A stretch of DNA of 64,000 nucleotides, taken from the NCBI RefSeq assembly GCF_001750145.1, contig NZ_CP015732.1:1364001-1428000 (forward strand), written 5' to 3'. Made by a program: the position numbers and the translations under genes. The notes beneath the pieces were generated by a model. The model was given only the letters and a program-made list of their open reading frames with translations, searched no databases and was not told the DNA's origin. The stretch is from Arthrobacter sp. U41 (GTDB lineage Bacteria > Actinomycetota > Actinomycetes > Actinomycetales > Micrococcaceae). Shown piece after piece: positions 43,792-52,947 of the stretch; position 1 is the stretch's first letter; each line of letters opens with the position of its first letter.

Positions 43792-45183
43792 ATGCAAGTC
43801 GAAGCTCCCGCAGTCCCGCGCGCCCTGGCTGCGGGCTTCACCAGGTTCGTCCGGGCATTTGCGCCGCGCCACCCGGCGCAGGTGATCGTCCTCGGCTTCG
43901 CCGGTGCAATCGCCGCAGGAACCGGGCTGCTCCTGCTACCGATGGCCACGGCAGACGGGCACGGGGCCACCCTGCTGGAGGCACTGTTCACCGCCACCTC
44001 CGCCGTCTGTGTCACCGGCCTGATCACCGTGGACACGCCGGTCTTCTGGAGCGGATTCGGGCAGGTGGTCATCCTGGCGATGATCCAGATCGGCGGCTTC
44101 GGCGTGATGTCCTTCGGCACGCTGCTCGGGGTCCTGACCGCCCGCCGGCTTGGCCTGAGGTCCCGGATTTCCGCCGCCGCCGAGACCAAGAGCAGCGGTT
44201 TCGGTGACGTGCGCCGCGTACTGGTTGGAGTCCTGCTCATCAGCCTCATCGTGGAAGCTGCACTGGCGCTGATTCTGACGATGCGTTTTATGGCCGGGTA
44301 CGGCTATCCGCTGGGCGAGGCGATCTGGCAGGGGGTTTTCCACTCCATCTCATCCTTTAATAACGCCGGCTTTGCGCTCTACTCGGACAGTCTGATGGGG
44401 TTTGTCGGCGACCCCTGGATCTGCCTGCCGATAGCCGCGGCCGTCATCATCGGCGGCCTCGGATTCCCGGTCCTGTTCGAACTGGGACGGCAATACCGGC
44501 GGCCGATCCACTGGAGCATGAACACAAAACTTGTCCTCGTCGGCTCAGCCGTCCTCCTGGCCGGGGGTACCGTGTTCCTCACAGCGGTCGAATGGACCAA
44601 CGCGGCAACCCTCGGCGGACTCCATCCCGCCGAGAGGGTGCTGGCCGGTTTCTTCCAGTCCGTTATTACCCGCACCGCTGGCTTCAACAGCGTCGACATT
44701 GCGCAGATGCATCCGGTGTCCTGGCTGGGGATGGACATCCTGATGTTCATCGGCGGCGGTCCGGCCGGTACCGCCGGCGGCCTGAAGATCACTACCTTCG
44801 CCGTGCTGTTCTTCATCCTCAGCACCGAGCTCCAGGGCGGAACGGCCGTCAACATCTTCGGCAAGCGGCTGTCCCGCGCGGTGCACCGCCAGGCCATTAC
44901 CGTGGTGCTCCTGGCGATCGCCCTGGTCACCGGCTCGACGATGTTCCTGATGCTGATCACCGACTTCGGGCAGGAGCGGATCCTGTTCGAGGTCATTTCG
45001 GCCTTCGCCACGGTCGGGCTGTCCACCGGCATCACCGCCGCGATGCCGCCGGCCGGGCAGCTCGTCCTCATTTTTCTGATGTTCGTCGGGAGGCTGGGCC
45101 CGGTGACGCTCGGTGCGGCCCTGGCCCTGCGCGAACGACCCGCGCTCTACGAGTACCCCAAGGAAAGGCCCCTCATTGGCTAG
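43792..45183 (+). CDS. TrkH/KtrB-type potassium transporter membrane subunit
   Basis: 463 residues (GTG 43783 is an alternative start). Four M1-P-M2-like repeats; the filter loops TATSAVCVTGLITVDT and ISSFNNAGFALYSD are visible, and the third/fourth repeats include TRTAGFNSVDIAQM. It moves K+ together with the TrkA/KtrA protein encoded next. The stop overlaps that gene's start by 8 bp. Ktr may be a better name than Trk; the sequence does not separate the two. Confidence 0.9.
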   Translation: MQVEAPAVPRALAAGFTRFVRAFAPRHPAQVIVLGFAGAIAAGTGLLLLPMATADGHGATLLEALFTATSAVCVTGLITVDTPVFWSGFGQVVILAMIQIGGFGVMSFGTLLGVLTARRLGLRSRISAAAETKSSGFGDVRRVLVGVLLISLIVEAALALILTMRFMAGYGYPLGEAIWQGVFHSISSFNNAGFALYSDSLMGFVGDPWICLPIAAAVIIGGLGFPVLFELGRQYRRPIHWSMNTKLVLVGSAVLLAGGTVFLTAVEWTNAATLGGLHPAERVLAGFFQSVITRTAGFNSVDIAQMHPVSWLGMDILMFIGGGPAGTAGGLKITTFAVLFFILSTELQGGTAVNIFGKRLSRAVHRQAITVVLLAIALVTGSTMFLMLITDFGQERILFEVISAFATVGLSTGITAAMPPAGQLVLIFLMFVGRLGPVTLGAALALRERPALYEYPKERPLIG

Positions 45184-45871
45184 GAACATCTTCTCGTCCC
45201 ACTCCGCTGCCGCCAGCGAAAAGGCGTCCTCGGTGGTGGTCATCGGCCTGGGCCGCTTTGGCGGCTCACTGGCCCTGGAGCTGGAGGCGCAGGGTACCGA
45301 GGTGCTCGGCATCGACCTCAGCGAAGAAACCGTCCAGTCCTTCAACGGGCGCCTCACCCATGTGGTCCGGGCCGACTCCACCAAAGAAGAGGTGCTGCGC
45401 CAGCTCTCGGTCCATGAATTCGACCGGGCGGTGGTCGGGATCGGCTCGGACATCGAGGCCAGCATCCTGACGACGTCCCGGATCCTGAAATTCCAGCGCC
45501 CGCAGATCTGGGCGAAGGCCATCAGCGAACCGCACGCCGAGATCCTGGGCCAGCTCGGCGTCGAGCACGTCATCCGGCCCGAACACGACATGGGCAAGCG
45601 CGTCGCTCACCTGGTCCTTGGCTCGATCCTCGACTACGTGGAATTCGAGGACGACTTCGTTATGGTCCGGACCGGTCCGCCCGCCGTCGCCCGCGACCGG
45701 CCCCTGGGCGTCCTCGGCCTCCGTGACAAGTACGGAATCACCATCGTCGCGGTCAAACGTCCCGGCGGCACGTGGGGGCACACCACGGCGCAAACAGTGC
45801 TCTACGACGACGACCAGATCATCGTCCAGGGCAGCAAAGCCAAGGCCGAACGGTTCAGCACGATGCCCTGA
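45176..45871 (+). CDS. TrkA/KtrA-type NAD-binding regulatory subunit
   Basis: 231 residues from TTG 45176 (AAGGAAAGG upstream; overlaps trkH). RCK_N domain at about 18-140 with VVVIGLGRFGGSLALELEAQ, and an RCK_C domain about 150-225. It gates the TrkH-type channel in response to nucleotides. One RCK pair per protein is the KtrA arrangement. Start uses a rare TTG codon. Confidence 0.9.
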   Translation: MARNIFSSHSAAASEKASSVVVIGLGRFGGSLALELEAQGTEVLGIDLSEETVQSFNGRLTHVVRADSTKEEVLRQLSVHEFDRAVVGIGSDIEASILTTSRILKFQRPQIWAKAISEPHAEILGQLGVEHVIRPEHDMGKRVAHLVLGSILDYVEFEDDFVMVRTGPPAVARDRPLGVLGLRDKYGITIVAVKRPGGTWGHTTAQTVLYDDDQIIVQGSKAKAERFSTMP

Positions 45872-45948
45872 CCCACTAGACTGGGTTGCAGGTGCGCCGG
45901 GAAGTCTGGTCGGCATAGTTCTGTCGACCCAAATTTTAGGACCCCCGC

Positions 45949-47295
45949 ATGAGCCCCAGCACTCCTCCCACCCGGCCGCGCATGACCATCTTCGGCCGCG
46001 GCAGCTACGCCGAATCCCTCCGGATCGGCGAGATCCTCCGCAAAGAGACCGTTGGGGGCGCCCTCCTGGTCGCCGCCGCCGTGATCGCCCTGATCTGGGC
46101 GAACTCACCGGCTTCCGAGAGCTATTTCGCGCTGCGGGACTTCAAGTTCGGCTACGAACCCTGGCACCTGGAATTGAGTCTGGGCGCCTGGGCGGCCGAC
46201 GGGCTGCTGGCGATTTTCTTCTTCCTGGTCGGACTCGAGCTCAAGCGTGAGTTCATCGCCGGCGACCTGCGGCAGTTGAACAAATCGATCGTTCCGGTCG
46301 CAGCGGCCGCTGGCGGTGTCGTCATCCCGGCGCTGATTTACGTTGTGGTCAACCTCGTGAGCCCGGAGACCCTGCGCGGCTGGGCCATTCCCACCGCCAC
46401 CGACATCGCCTTCGCCGTCGCCGTGCTGGCCATCATCGGCTCGCACCTGCCCAGCGCCCTGCGGATCTTCCTGCTGACCCTTGCGGTGGTGGATGACCTG
46501 ATCGCCATCACCATCATCGCCGTGTTCTACACCAGCGACCTTCAGCTGCTGCCGCTGCTGCTGGCACTGATTCCCCTGGCCATTTACACCTACCTGGCGC
46601 ATAAGTACCGGCGCTTCTTCAAGATCAAAGCCTCAGCGGCGTGGCTGATTCTCCTGCCGCTGGGTGCGGTCACTTGGGCGCTCGTCCACGCTTCGGGCAT
46701 CCACGCGACCGTGGCAGGTGTCCTGCTCGGCATCGCCATCCCGGTCCTGCGCTCCCAGGCCAGCGGCGGACCTGACGCAGGTCCGGGCCTCGCGGAGGTC
46801 TTCGAGCACCGGTTCCGCCCGATCTCGGCCGGCATCGCCGTCCCGATCTTCGCGTTCTTCTCGGCAGGTGTGGCGGTGGGCGGCTGGGACGGGCTGGTCT
46901 CGGCGCTGACTGACCCGGTGGCCGTCGGCATCATCATGGCGCTGGTCCTCGGCAAGCCGATCGGCATCATGGGCACCACCTGGCTGCTCACGAAGGTCAC
47001 CAAGGCCCGGCTGGACACCAGCTTCAAATGGATTGACGTCTTCGGGGTGTCCCTGCTGGCCGGCATCGGCTTCACCGTCTCGCTCCTGGTGGCCGAGCTG
47101 AGCTTCGGCCACGGAAGCATCCACGACGACCATGCAAAGGTGGGCATCCTCGCCGCCTCCGTAGTGGCGGCATTGCTCGCAACGCTGGTCCTGAGGACCC
47201 GGAACCGGCAGTACCGGCAGGCCGAAGAGGCGGAGAAGGTCGACTCGGACATGGACGGGATCCCCGACGTATACCAAAGCGGGGCCAACTCCTAA
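45949..47295 (+). CDS. nhaA: NhaA-type Na+/H+ antiporter
   Basis: 448 residues, about 12 helices. [19 protein letters not shown] holds the paired Asp residues of the NhaA ion site, and [19 protein letters not shown] and FHLAG-like [20 protein letters not shown] are also typical. It expels Na+ at alkaline pH. The last 45 residues are hydrophilic. A 77-bp gap separates it from the TrkA-type gene. Confidence 0.93.
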   Translation: MSPSTPPTRPRMTIFGRGSYAESLRIGEILRKETVGGALLVAAAVIALIWANSPASESYFALRDFKFGYEPWHLELSLGAWAADGLLAIFFFLVGLELKREFIAGDLRQLNKSIVPVAAAAGGVVIPALIYVVVNLVSPETLRGWAIPTATDIAFAVAVLAIIGSHLPSALRIFLLTLAVVDDLIAITIIAVFYTSDLQLLPLLLALIPLAIYTYLAHKYRRFFKIKASAAWLILLPLGAVTWALVHASGIHATVAGVLLGIAIPVLRSQASGGPDAGPGLAEVFEHRFRPISAGIAVPIFAFFSAGVAVGGWDGLVSALTDPVAVGIIMALVLGKPIGIMGTTWLLTKVTKARLDTSFKWIDVFGVSLLAGIGFTVSLLVAELSFGHGSIHDDHAKVGILAASVVAALLATLVLRTRNRQYRQAEEAEKVDSDMDGIPDVYQSGANS

Positions 47296-47344
47296 CGGGG
47301 CGGCTGCTCCCCTCAAATGATCGCTACTCGGGAGGGAGCTTGGC

Positions 47345-50032
47345 ATGGCACCGCAGCCACTGACGCCAGCAAAAAACAGTGAAGAGCTCCCGGCGTGGCA
47401 CGCACTGGCTTCCGAAGAGGTGTTCGCTGAGCTGTCGTCCGGGCCGGCCGGCCTGGGGGCGGCGGAAGCCTCCCGCCGGCTGGCGGACGCCGGGCCCAAC
47501 GAGCTGAGCTTCGCGGGCGCAACACCGTGGTGGCGGGTGCTGCTGCGGCAGTTCGTCAGCCCTCTGATCGGGATCCTGCTGGTGGCCGCCGTCGTCACGC
47601 TTATCCAGCAGCACTGGGTCGACTCCGCCGCCATTTTCCTGGTCCTCTCCCTCAACGCCGCCCTCGGATTCGTCCAGGAGCGCAAGGCGGAGTCGGACGT
47701 GCGTGCCCTCCAGTCGCTTTCCACGCCTTCCTGCCGGGTGGTGCGGGGCGGCGCCGAGCAGGTGGTTCCAGGCCGCGACGTCGTTCCCGGTGACGTTGTG
47801 CTGCTGGAAAGCGGAGAACGCGTACCGGCTGATCTGCGCCTCTTCGAATCCAACAGCCTCCAGCTTGATGAGTCGATGCTGACGGGCGAGCCCTTCGCTG
47901 CCACGAAGGACACGGCACCGCTTCCCGAGGGCGTCGGTGATGCGGACAAATCCAACGTGGCCTTCAGCGGCACGTTCGTCGGCAGCGGACGGGGAAAGGG
48001 CGTGGTCATCGCCACCGGGGCCGGGACCGCCCTTGGCGAGATCAACGCGCTCGTCCAGGGCCCGCCCGGCAAATCCCCGCTTCAGCTGCTCACGCACAGC
48101 CTGGAGCGGCGAATCGGGCTGATCGTCCTGGGCGCCCTCGTTTTTATCTTCATAGCCGGCCTGGTCCTTGGCAACGATGTCTCCACGATGTTCCGGACGG
48201 CCGTCGGGCTGGCGGTTGCCACCATCCCTGAGTCCCTGCCGATCGTGCTTACCGTCGCCCTGAGCCTGGGGGTGTCCCGGATGGCGAAACGGAATGCAAT
48301 CGTTCGTACCCTGCCGGCGGTGGAGACGCTGGGATCCACCAACGTCATCGGATCCGACAAGACCGGGACCCTGACCGAGAACCGCCTGACAGTGGAAAGA
48401 ATCTGGACCACCGCAGGATTCCTGGACATCTCAGCCGGCTCCGGGAAGGAAGGTCACACCGACCCGCCGCTGGTCCGGGACGTACTTCGGGCGGGCGCGT
48501 TGACCAACGAAGCGACGCTCTCCGCCGAGGAGGACCTCGAATACTCCGGTGACGCCGTCGACGCGGCCATGGCCAGGACCGCTGTGGCGCGGGGAACGAT
48601 CACCGAACAGGAACGCGCCGGCGAACCGCTTGCCCATCAGCCGTACGAACCCCATGTCCGGTATTCGCAGACCATCCACGCGGACGCGTCCGGGCGCCGG
48701 GTCCTGTATGTCAAAGGCTCGCCGGAAGCCTTGATCGGCGCGGCCGTCACTATGGCCGGAGTCGACGGCGACCGGCCGCTGGACACTGCCGGGATCCACG
48801 CCGCCAATGAGGCGATGGGCCGGGACGGTCTTCGGGTCATCGCGGCCGGCTCCCGTGTCATCGCCGACGACGAGGAAATCGAATCGCCCCTGCCGCCGCC
48901 GTCCGGACTCACCTTCCTGGGCATGGAGGGCATGACTGACCCGCCGAGGGACGGAGTGGCCGCTGCCGTGGCCAAGTGCCAGCGCGCCGGCATCAAGGTC
49001 ATGATGATCACCGGGGACCACCCGGTGACGGCCATGGCCATCGCGGGGCGGCTGGGGCTCTCGGTCGACAAACCGGCCCTGACGGGCACCGAAATGGCGG
49101 AACTCGATGACCATATGCTGGCCGCGCGCCTCGACGAGACGAGTGTCGCGGCCAGGGTCTCCCCGGTGGACAAGCTGCGGATTGTGCACGCCCTGCAGAG
49201 CGCAGACAAGGTCGTCGCGGTAACGGGCGACGGCGTCAACGACGCCCCGGCCCTGAAAGCGGCCGCGATCGGCGTGGCGATGGGAAAATCCGGGACGGAC
49301 GTGGCCCGCGAAGCAGCCGACGTCGTGCTGACCGACGACAATTTCGTCACCATTGTGCACGCCGTGGAGCAAGGCAGAGTCACTTTCGCCGCCATCCGGA
49401 AGACCACCTACTTCCTGCTGTCCACCGGAGCGGCCGCGCTGCTGGCCGTGACACTGAGCGTCTTTGCCGACACGCCCCTGCTGTTCCTGCCCGTCCAGAT
49501 GCTCTGGATGAACGTGGTCACCAACGGGGTCCAGGACATCGCCCTGGCCTTCGAATCAGCGGAGGGCGATGAACTCAGCCGCCCGCCACGACCGCTGTCC
49601 GAAGGCCTGCTCTCGCGCACACTCTGGTTCCGTGCCGGGATCACGGGTGCCTGGATGGCTCTCGCCGTGATCCTGAGTTTCATGCTGACGCTCGACGCCG
49701 GCTACTCCGAGATCCATGCGAGGACCCTCGCGCTGACCATGTTCGTGATGCTCAGCTTCTTCCAGGTCTTCAGCTCCCGGGCCGAGAACAAATCGCTGTT
49801 CCAACTCCGGCTGCTTGGAAACAAGCCGCTTGTCTACACCTCGCTGGCCGCCCTTGCCCTGCACTGGTCAGTCATGACCTGGCCGGTATCGGCCGGCCTC
49901 CTGGAGCTCACCCCCCTGACGGGCTGGGAATGGGCGCTGTGCGTGGCAGTGGGCTCGACCGTGCTGATCATCGTCGAAGCCGAAAAGGCCGTCCGGCGCT
50001 GGACCCACCGGCACGACCCGGCCGCGGCATAA
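47345..50032 (+). CDS. P-type cation-transporting ATPase (P2/P3-like)
   Basis: 895 residues. N-terminal cation-ATPase domain (SEEVFAELSSGPAGLGAAEA), actuator DESMLTGEPFA, phosphorylation loop GSDKTGTLTENRL with Asp, MITGDHPVTAMAIA, VTGDGVNDAPALKAA, and ten helices. The M4 motif is TIPESLPIVLTVALSLG and M6 reads LWMNVVTNGVQDIALAFE, which differ from classical Ca2+ pumps (PEGLP, NLVTDGxPA). The transported ion (Ca2+, Na+/K+ or Mg2+) is therefore open. GGGAGG precedes the ATG. Confidence 0.92.
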   Translation: MAPQPLTPAKNSEELPAWHALASEEVFAELSSGPAGLGAAEASRRLADAGPNELSFAGATPWWRVLLRQFVSPLIGILLVAAVVTLIQQHWVDSAAIFLVLSLNAALGFVQERKAESDVRALQSLSTPSCRVVRGGAEQVVPGRDVVPGDVVLLESGERVPADLRLFESNSLQLDESMLTGEPFAATKDTAPLPEGVGDADKSNVAFSGTFVGSGRGKGVVIATGAGTALGEINALVQGPPGKSPLQLLTHSLERRIGLIVLGALVFIFIAGLVLGNDVSTMFRTAVGLAVATIPESLPIVLTVALSLGVSRMAKRNAIVRTLPAVETLGSTNVIGSDKTGTLTENRLTVERIWTTAGFLDISAGSGKEGHTDPPLVRDVLRAGALTNEATLSAEEDLEYSGDAVDAAMARTAVARGTITEQERAGEPLAHQPYEPHVRYSQTIHADASGRRVLYVKGSPEALIGAAVTMAGVDGDRPLDTAGIHAANEAMGRDGLRVIAAGSRVIADDEEIESPLPPPSGLTFLGMEGMTDPPRDGVAAAVAKCQRAGIKVMMITGDHPVTAMAIAGRLGLSVDKPALTGTEMAELDDHMLAARLDETSVAARVSPVDKLRIVHALQSADKVVAVTGDGVNDAPALKAAAIGVAMGKSGTDVAREAADVVLTDDNFVTIVHAVEQGRVTFAAIRKTTYFLLSTGAAALLAVTLSVFADTPLLFLPVQMLWMNVVTNGVQDIALAFESAEGDELSRPPRPLSEGLLSRTLWFRAGITGAWMALAVILSFMLTLDAGYSEIHARTLALTMFVMLSFFQVFSSRAENKSLFQLRLLGNKPLVYTSLAALALHWSVMTWPVSAGLLELTPLTGWEWALCVAVGSTVLIIVEAEKAVRRWTHRHDPAAA

Positions 50033-50082
50033 GCGCCGGTTCGCCCGATGACCTGCCCGCGGTCCAATCCGGTCTTGCCTTC

Positions 50083-50098
50083 ATACCCTAGGGGGTTT
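50083..50098. promoter_or_regulatory. Imperfect CsoR/CstR-type operator
   Basis: ATACCCTAGGGGGTTT matches the ACCC-TA-GGGG(G)T core of CsoR-family operators, not fully symmetric. It lies 69 bp upstream of the persulfide-dioxygenase-type gene, as expected for a CstR-controlled sulfide/persulfide response (known in other bacteria). Confidence 0.55.
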
Positions 50099-50166
50099 GA
50101 TGATGGGAAGTGCAGCCCGACGGCCGCCCGGCCGATCCCCGCTCCCAGGTACGCCAGGAGGAAAGC

Positions 50167-50892
50167 ATGGACGTCATTGTCATCGAGACCACGCAGCTCG
50201 GGGACCGCAGCTACCTCGTCCATGACGGCGCTGTGGCGCTGGTCATCGATCCGCAGCGGGACACGGACCGCGTCGAAGCGGCCGCCCGCGAGGCCGGCGT
50301 CACCATCACGCACGTCGCCGAGACCCACATCCACAACGACTACCTCAGCGGAGGTCTCGAACTGGCCAGAACGCACGGCGCCAGCTACCTCGTGAACGCC
50401 GCGGACCAGGTGAAGTTCGAACGGCAGCCGATCACGGACGGGCAGACCGTCCGCGTCGGCTCGCTCACGGTCAAGGCAGTCGCCACGCCCGGCCACACCC
50501 ACACCCACCTGTCCTTCATCGTGGACAACGGCGAGCAGCAGGCAGTCTTTTCCGGCGGAAGCCTGCTGTTTGGCTCGGTCGGCCGCACGGACCTTGTCGG
50601 CGCCGGCGACACGCTGGGCCTTACCCATGACCAGTACTCCTCGGTGCGCCGCCTCGTCGGGGAGGCCGCGCCCGAGGTCGCCCTGTTCCCGACGCACGGC
50701 TTCGGATCCTTCTGCTCCTCCGGTCCGGCCAGCGGGGCCGAATCCTCGACCATCGGTGAACAGCTCGCCCACAATCACGCGCTGACGGACCCGGATGAGG
50801 ACCACTTCGTCCAGGAACTCATCGCCAACCTCACGGCCTATCCCTCCTACTACGCCCACGGTAATGATGGTAAAGGTCCTGAACTGGCGTGA
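50167..50892 (+). CDS. Persulfide-dioxygenase-type MBL-fold hydrolase, truncated by an insertion
   Basis: 241 residues from ATG 50167 (AGGAGGAAAG upstream). Metallo-beta-lactamase fold: ETHIHNDYLSGG, ATPGHTHTHLSF and LFPTHGFGSFCSSGPASG carry the iron ligands of ETHE1-like persulfide dioxygenases. The frame follows relatives up to AYPSYYAH at 50859, then reads 11 foreign codons to a stop. Intact relatives have a rhodanese domain and reach about 450 residues, so the sulfurtransferase half is lost. The break coincides with the left end of an IS110-type element. Confidence 0.85.
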   Translation: MDVIVIETTQLGDRSYLVHDGAVALVIDPQRDTDRVEAAAREAGVTITHVAETHIHNDYLSGGLELARTHGASYLVNAADQVKFERQPITDGQTVRVGSLTVKAVATPGHTHTHLSFIVDNGEQQAVFSGGSLLFGSVGRTDLVGAGDTLGLTHDQYSSVRRLVGEAAPEVALFPTHGFGSFCSSGPASGAESSTIGEQLAHNHALTDPDEDHFVQELIANLTAYPSYYAHGNDGKGPELA

Positions 50893-51000
50893 CTCGTCGC
50901 CCACCTGACGCGTGTGAACGCTGTCTTTCCCATGATTTGTCCACCAGTTCAGGACCCGCACCAAGCTCGTTGAGCCAGGCGGACATGACCTAATAGGAGC
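50870..51000 (+). ncRNA. Candidate IS110 bridge RNA region
   Basis: IS110-group elements carry a structured bridge (seek) RNA in the non-coding end before the transposase. Here that end has a perfect 13-bp stem (50875-50887 with 50944-50956) enclosing a 56-nt loop region that can fold further, then a second stretch up to TAATAGGAG at 50990. This is a positional and structural guess; target and donor loops have not been assigned. Confidence 0.4.
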
Positions 51001-51024
51001 CTGAATCACCACAGTCCCGTTACC

Positions 51025-52317
51025 GTGCTGTCTGCCGGCCTGGCCAACGTGCAACACTCGAAGACCAGGAAGAGCAGGGCTGCCACCATTTTGACCGAGG
51101 AACGACCCCAAGTCATTGTCGGTGTTGATACCCACGCCGACACCCACCACGTCGCTGTTGTCACCGAGTACGGCAAACCCATCGCTGATCAAAGGTTCGC
51201 AGCAACAGCCGCCGGCTACAGCGAAATGCTTGATTTCATCACCAGCCACGGCATTGTGACCGCGGTGGGGGTGGAAGGGACGGGATCCTACGGGGCCGAA
51301 TTGTCCCGGGTGTTAGTCAAAGAAGAACTGACAGTCTTGGAAGTGAACCGGCCGAATCGTCAGCACCGCAGGATCCGGGGAAAGTCAGATCCACTGGACG
51401 CCTACCAGGCAGCCCAATCGGTGCTCGCCGAAAGAGGCATCTCGACCCCCAAGACCAAAGATGGACCCGTGGAATGCCTTCGCGTCCTGCGGACAGCGCG
51501 GACCTCAGCGATCAAGGCGCGCACAGTCGCCATCAACCAAATCCGGAGCCTGCTTGTCTCCGCACCAGAAACGATCCGATCGAAGTACCGCGGGCTCCAC
51601 ACATCGGCGATGATCGCCACGCTTGTCCGTTCGCGTCCCTCCGGGCACCCCGCGGACACGGGATACATCACGGCGTTGACATTGAAAACACTGGCCATCC
51701 GCTACCAATCCCTGCGATCCGAAATCGCTTCCACTGACGCGCTCCTGCAGGAAATCCTTGATTCGTACGCACCAATGCTGACCGAACTTCCAGGCGTCGG
51801 CGTTGAAGTCGCCACCCAACTCCTTGTCACAGTCGGGGACAACCCCGAACGGATCAACAATGAAGCCCAGTTCGCAGCCCTCACCGGCACCGCCCCCGTG
51901 CCCGCATCATCAGGGAAGACCAACCGTCACAGACTCAGCAGAGGCGGCGACCGCCAGGCAAACAGCGCCCTCCACCACGTCGTACTCTCCCGCATGCAAT
52001 CGGACCACCGAACCAAGGACTACGTTGCCAAACGTACCGCCGACGGCAAGAGCAAACGAGAAACCATGCGCTGCCTTAAACGCTACGTCGCCCGGGAAAT
52101 TTTCCGCCAGATTTTCAACCCTGTTGCAGCGCCTGACATCACTGACCTCCGAACCGTCAGGAAGCAGCTCGGCGTCACGTTGCAGCAAGCCGCCGAACAA
52201 CTCAGCCAGTGGCCCTCCAATCTTTCCCGCATAGAACGAGGGATCGCCAGAAACGACCATGTCGCCGAAAGTTACCGGCAATGGCTCGCCCAACAGCAGC
52301 TCTCCCCAAACATGTGA
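51025..52317 (+). CDS. IS110-family DEDD transposase with C-terminal Xre-type HTH
   Basis: 430 residues from GTG 51025 (a shorter start at about 51091, TTG, fits relatives better). DEDD RuvC-like domain: VIVGVDTHADTHHVAVV, GVEGTGSYG and RGKSDPLDAYQA; C-terminal Tnp20 domain with ELPGVGVEVATQLL and GTAPVPASSGK including the catalytic Ser. After these, residues about 372-425 form a helix-turn-helix of Xre type (LGVTLQQAAEQLSQWPSNLS then RIERG). It recombines target and donor DNA guided by RNA in better-studied relatives. Confidence 0.92.
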   Translation: MLSAGLANVQHSKTRKSRAATILTEERPQVIVGVDTHADTHHVAVVTEYGKPIADQRFAATAAGYSEMLDFITSHGIVTAVGVEGTGSYGAELSRVLVKEELTVLEVNRPNRQHRRIRGKSDPLDAYQAAQSVLAERGISTPKTKDGPVECLRVLRTARTSAIKARTVAINQIRSLLVSAPETIRSKYRGLHTSAMIATLVRSRPSGHPADTGYITALTLKTLAIRYQSLRSEIASTDALLQEILDSYAPMLTELPGVGVEVATQLLVTVGDNPERINNEAQFAALTGTAPVPASSGKTNRHRLSRGGDRQANSALHHVVLSRMQSDHRTKDYVAKRTADGKSKRETMRCLKRYVAREIFRQIFNPVAAPDITDLRTVRKQLGVTLQQAAEQLSQWPSNLSRIERGIARNDHVAESYRQWLAQQQLSPNM

Positions 52318-52570
52318 AATGGCTCCAAGGGTGAAGTGCTCGTCGCTCTCAGTAGCTGCTTGTTCTCCGCTGCCCACAACCGGGGACAATTCCCATGCGT
52401 TATCCACCGCTACCGCTGGCGAGGGAGCTACCCCAATGGCTCCCAAAGAATCAGCCGTGGACAACCCGAATTGACCCCAATCGTGGACAGCCCAAAGTCA
52501 GGGACTGTGGAATTAGCGGTGTATCCGGCTCGACACGCCGGGCGGTAAGCCTGGCGGGAAGGAGCCCGAT

Positions 52571-52798
52571 ATGGCCGCAACACTTGAGGCTGTGCCGAGT
52601 ACGAAAACCGTTGACGAACTGACAGAGAAATCCGAGGCCGAGGCTGCCCGCGAGCTGGTCAGGATGGCGAGGGAGCAGGATCTCTCCCTGACCGGTCCTG
52701 ACGGACTGCTAAAGCAGTTGACCAAGACCGTCATCGAGACCGCCCTGGACGAGGGATGGTTTCCCGATGTTCTGCTGAGGCCTCCCCGACGGGCATAG
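52571..52798 (+). pseudogene. N-terminal remnant of an IS256-family transposase
   Basis: 75 codons; the first 62 (ELVRMAREQDLSLTGPDGLL, KQLTKTVIETALDE) match the start of IS256-type mutator transposases, which normally continue with EMTEHLGY. Here the frame reads GWFPDVLLRPPRRA and stops. The catalytic domain is gone. GGGAAGGAG precedes the ATG; GGGACTGTGGAATTAGCGG at about 52500 looks like the terminal end of the element. Confidence 0.8.
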
Positions 52799-52947
52799 AC
52801 GCGACGGGTCCTGAACGCTGAGAAAAACTGTCAACCGGGGTAGACCCGCATACTTCCGCGGCGTGATTTTCGATTACGGTGGCGGACTTTCAGCTCATAG
52901 AAGGCGGGGCGGAATTCGTGCGCTGGCCGCCATCCTTCGGGCACCGA

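Larger units (their letters stand above)
50860..52570 (+). mobile_element. IS110-family insertion element with non-coding ends
   Basis: The left boundary is set by the point where the metallohydrolase frame departs from its family, about 50860. A 165-bp non-coding segment precedes the transposase and holds the 13-bp inverted repeat GGTCCTGAACTGG (50875-50887) / CCAGTTCAGGACC (50944-50956). The transposase follows, then about 250 bp without a gene. The right end is uncertain because the lost half of the metallohydrolase gene does not reappear. Confidence 0.7.

Noticed and set aside
52800..52820. GGTCCTGAAC motif shared by 50875, 52804 and 61202, considered as insertion-element ends
   Set aside because: The match is only about 10 bases and does not extend; not enough to define element boundaries.
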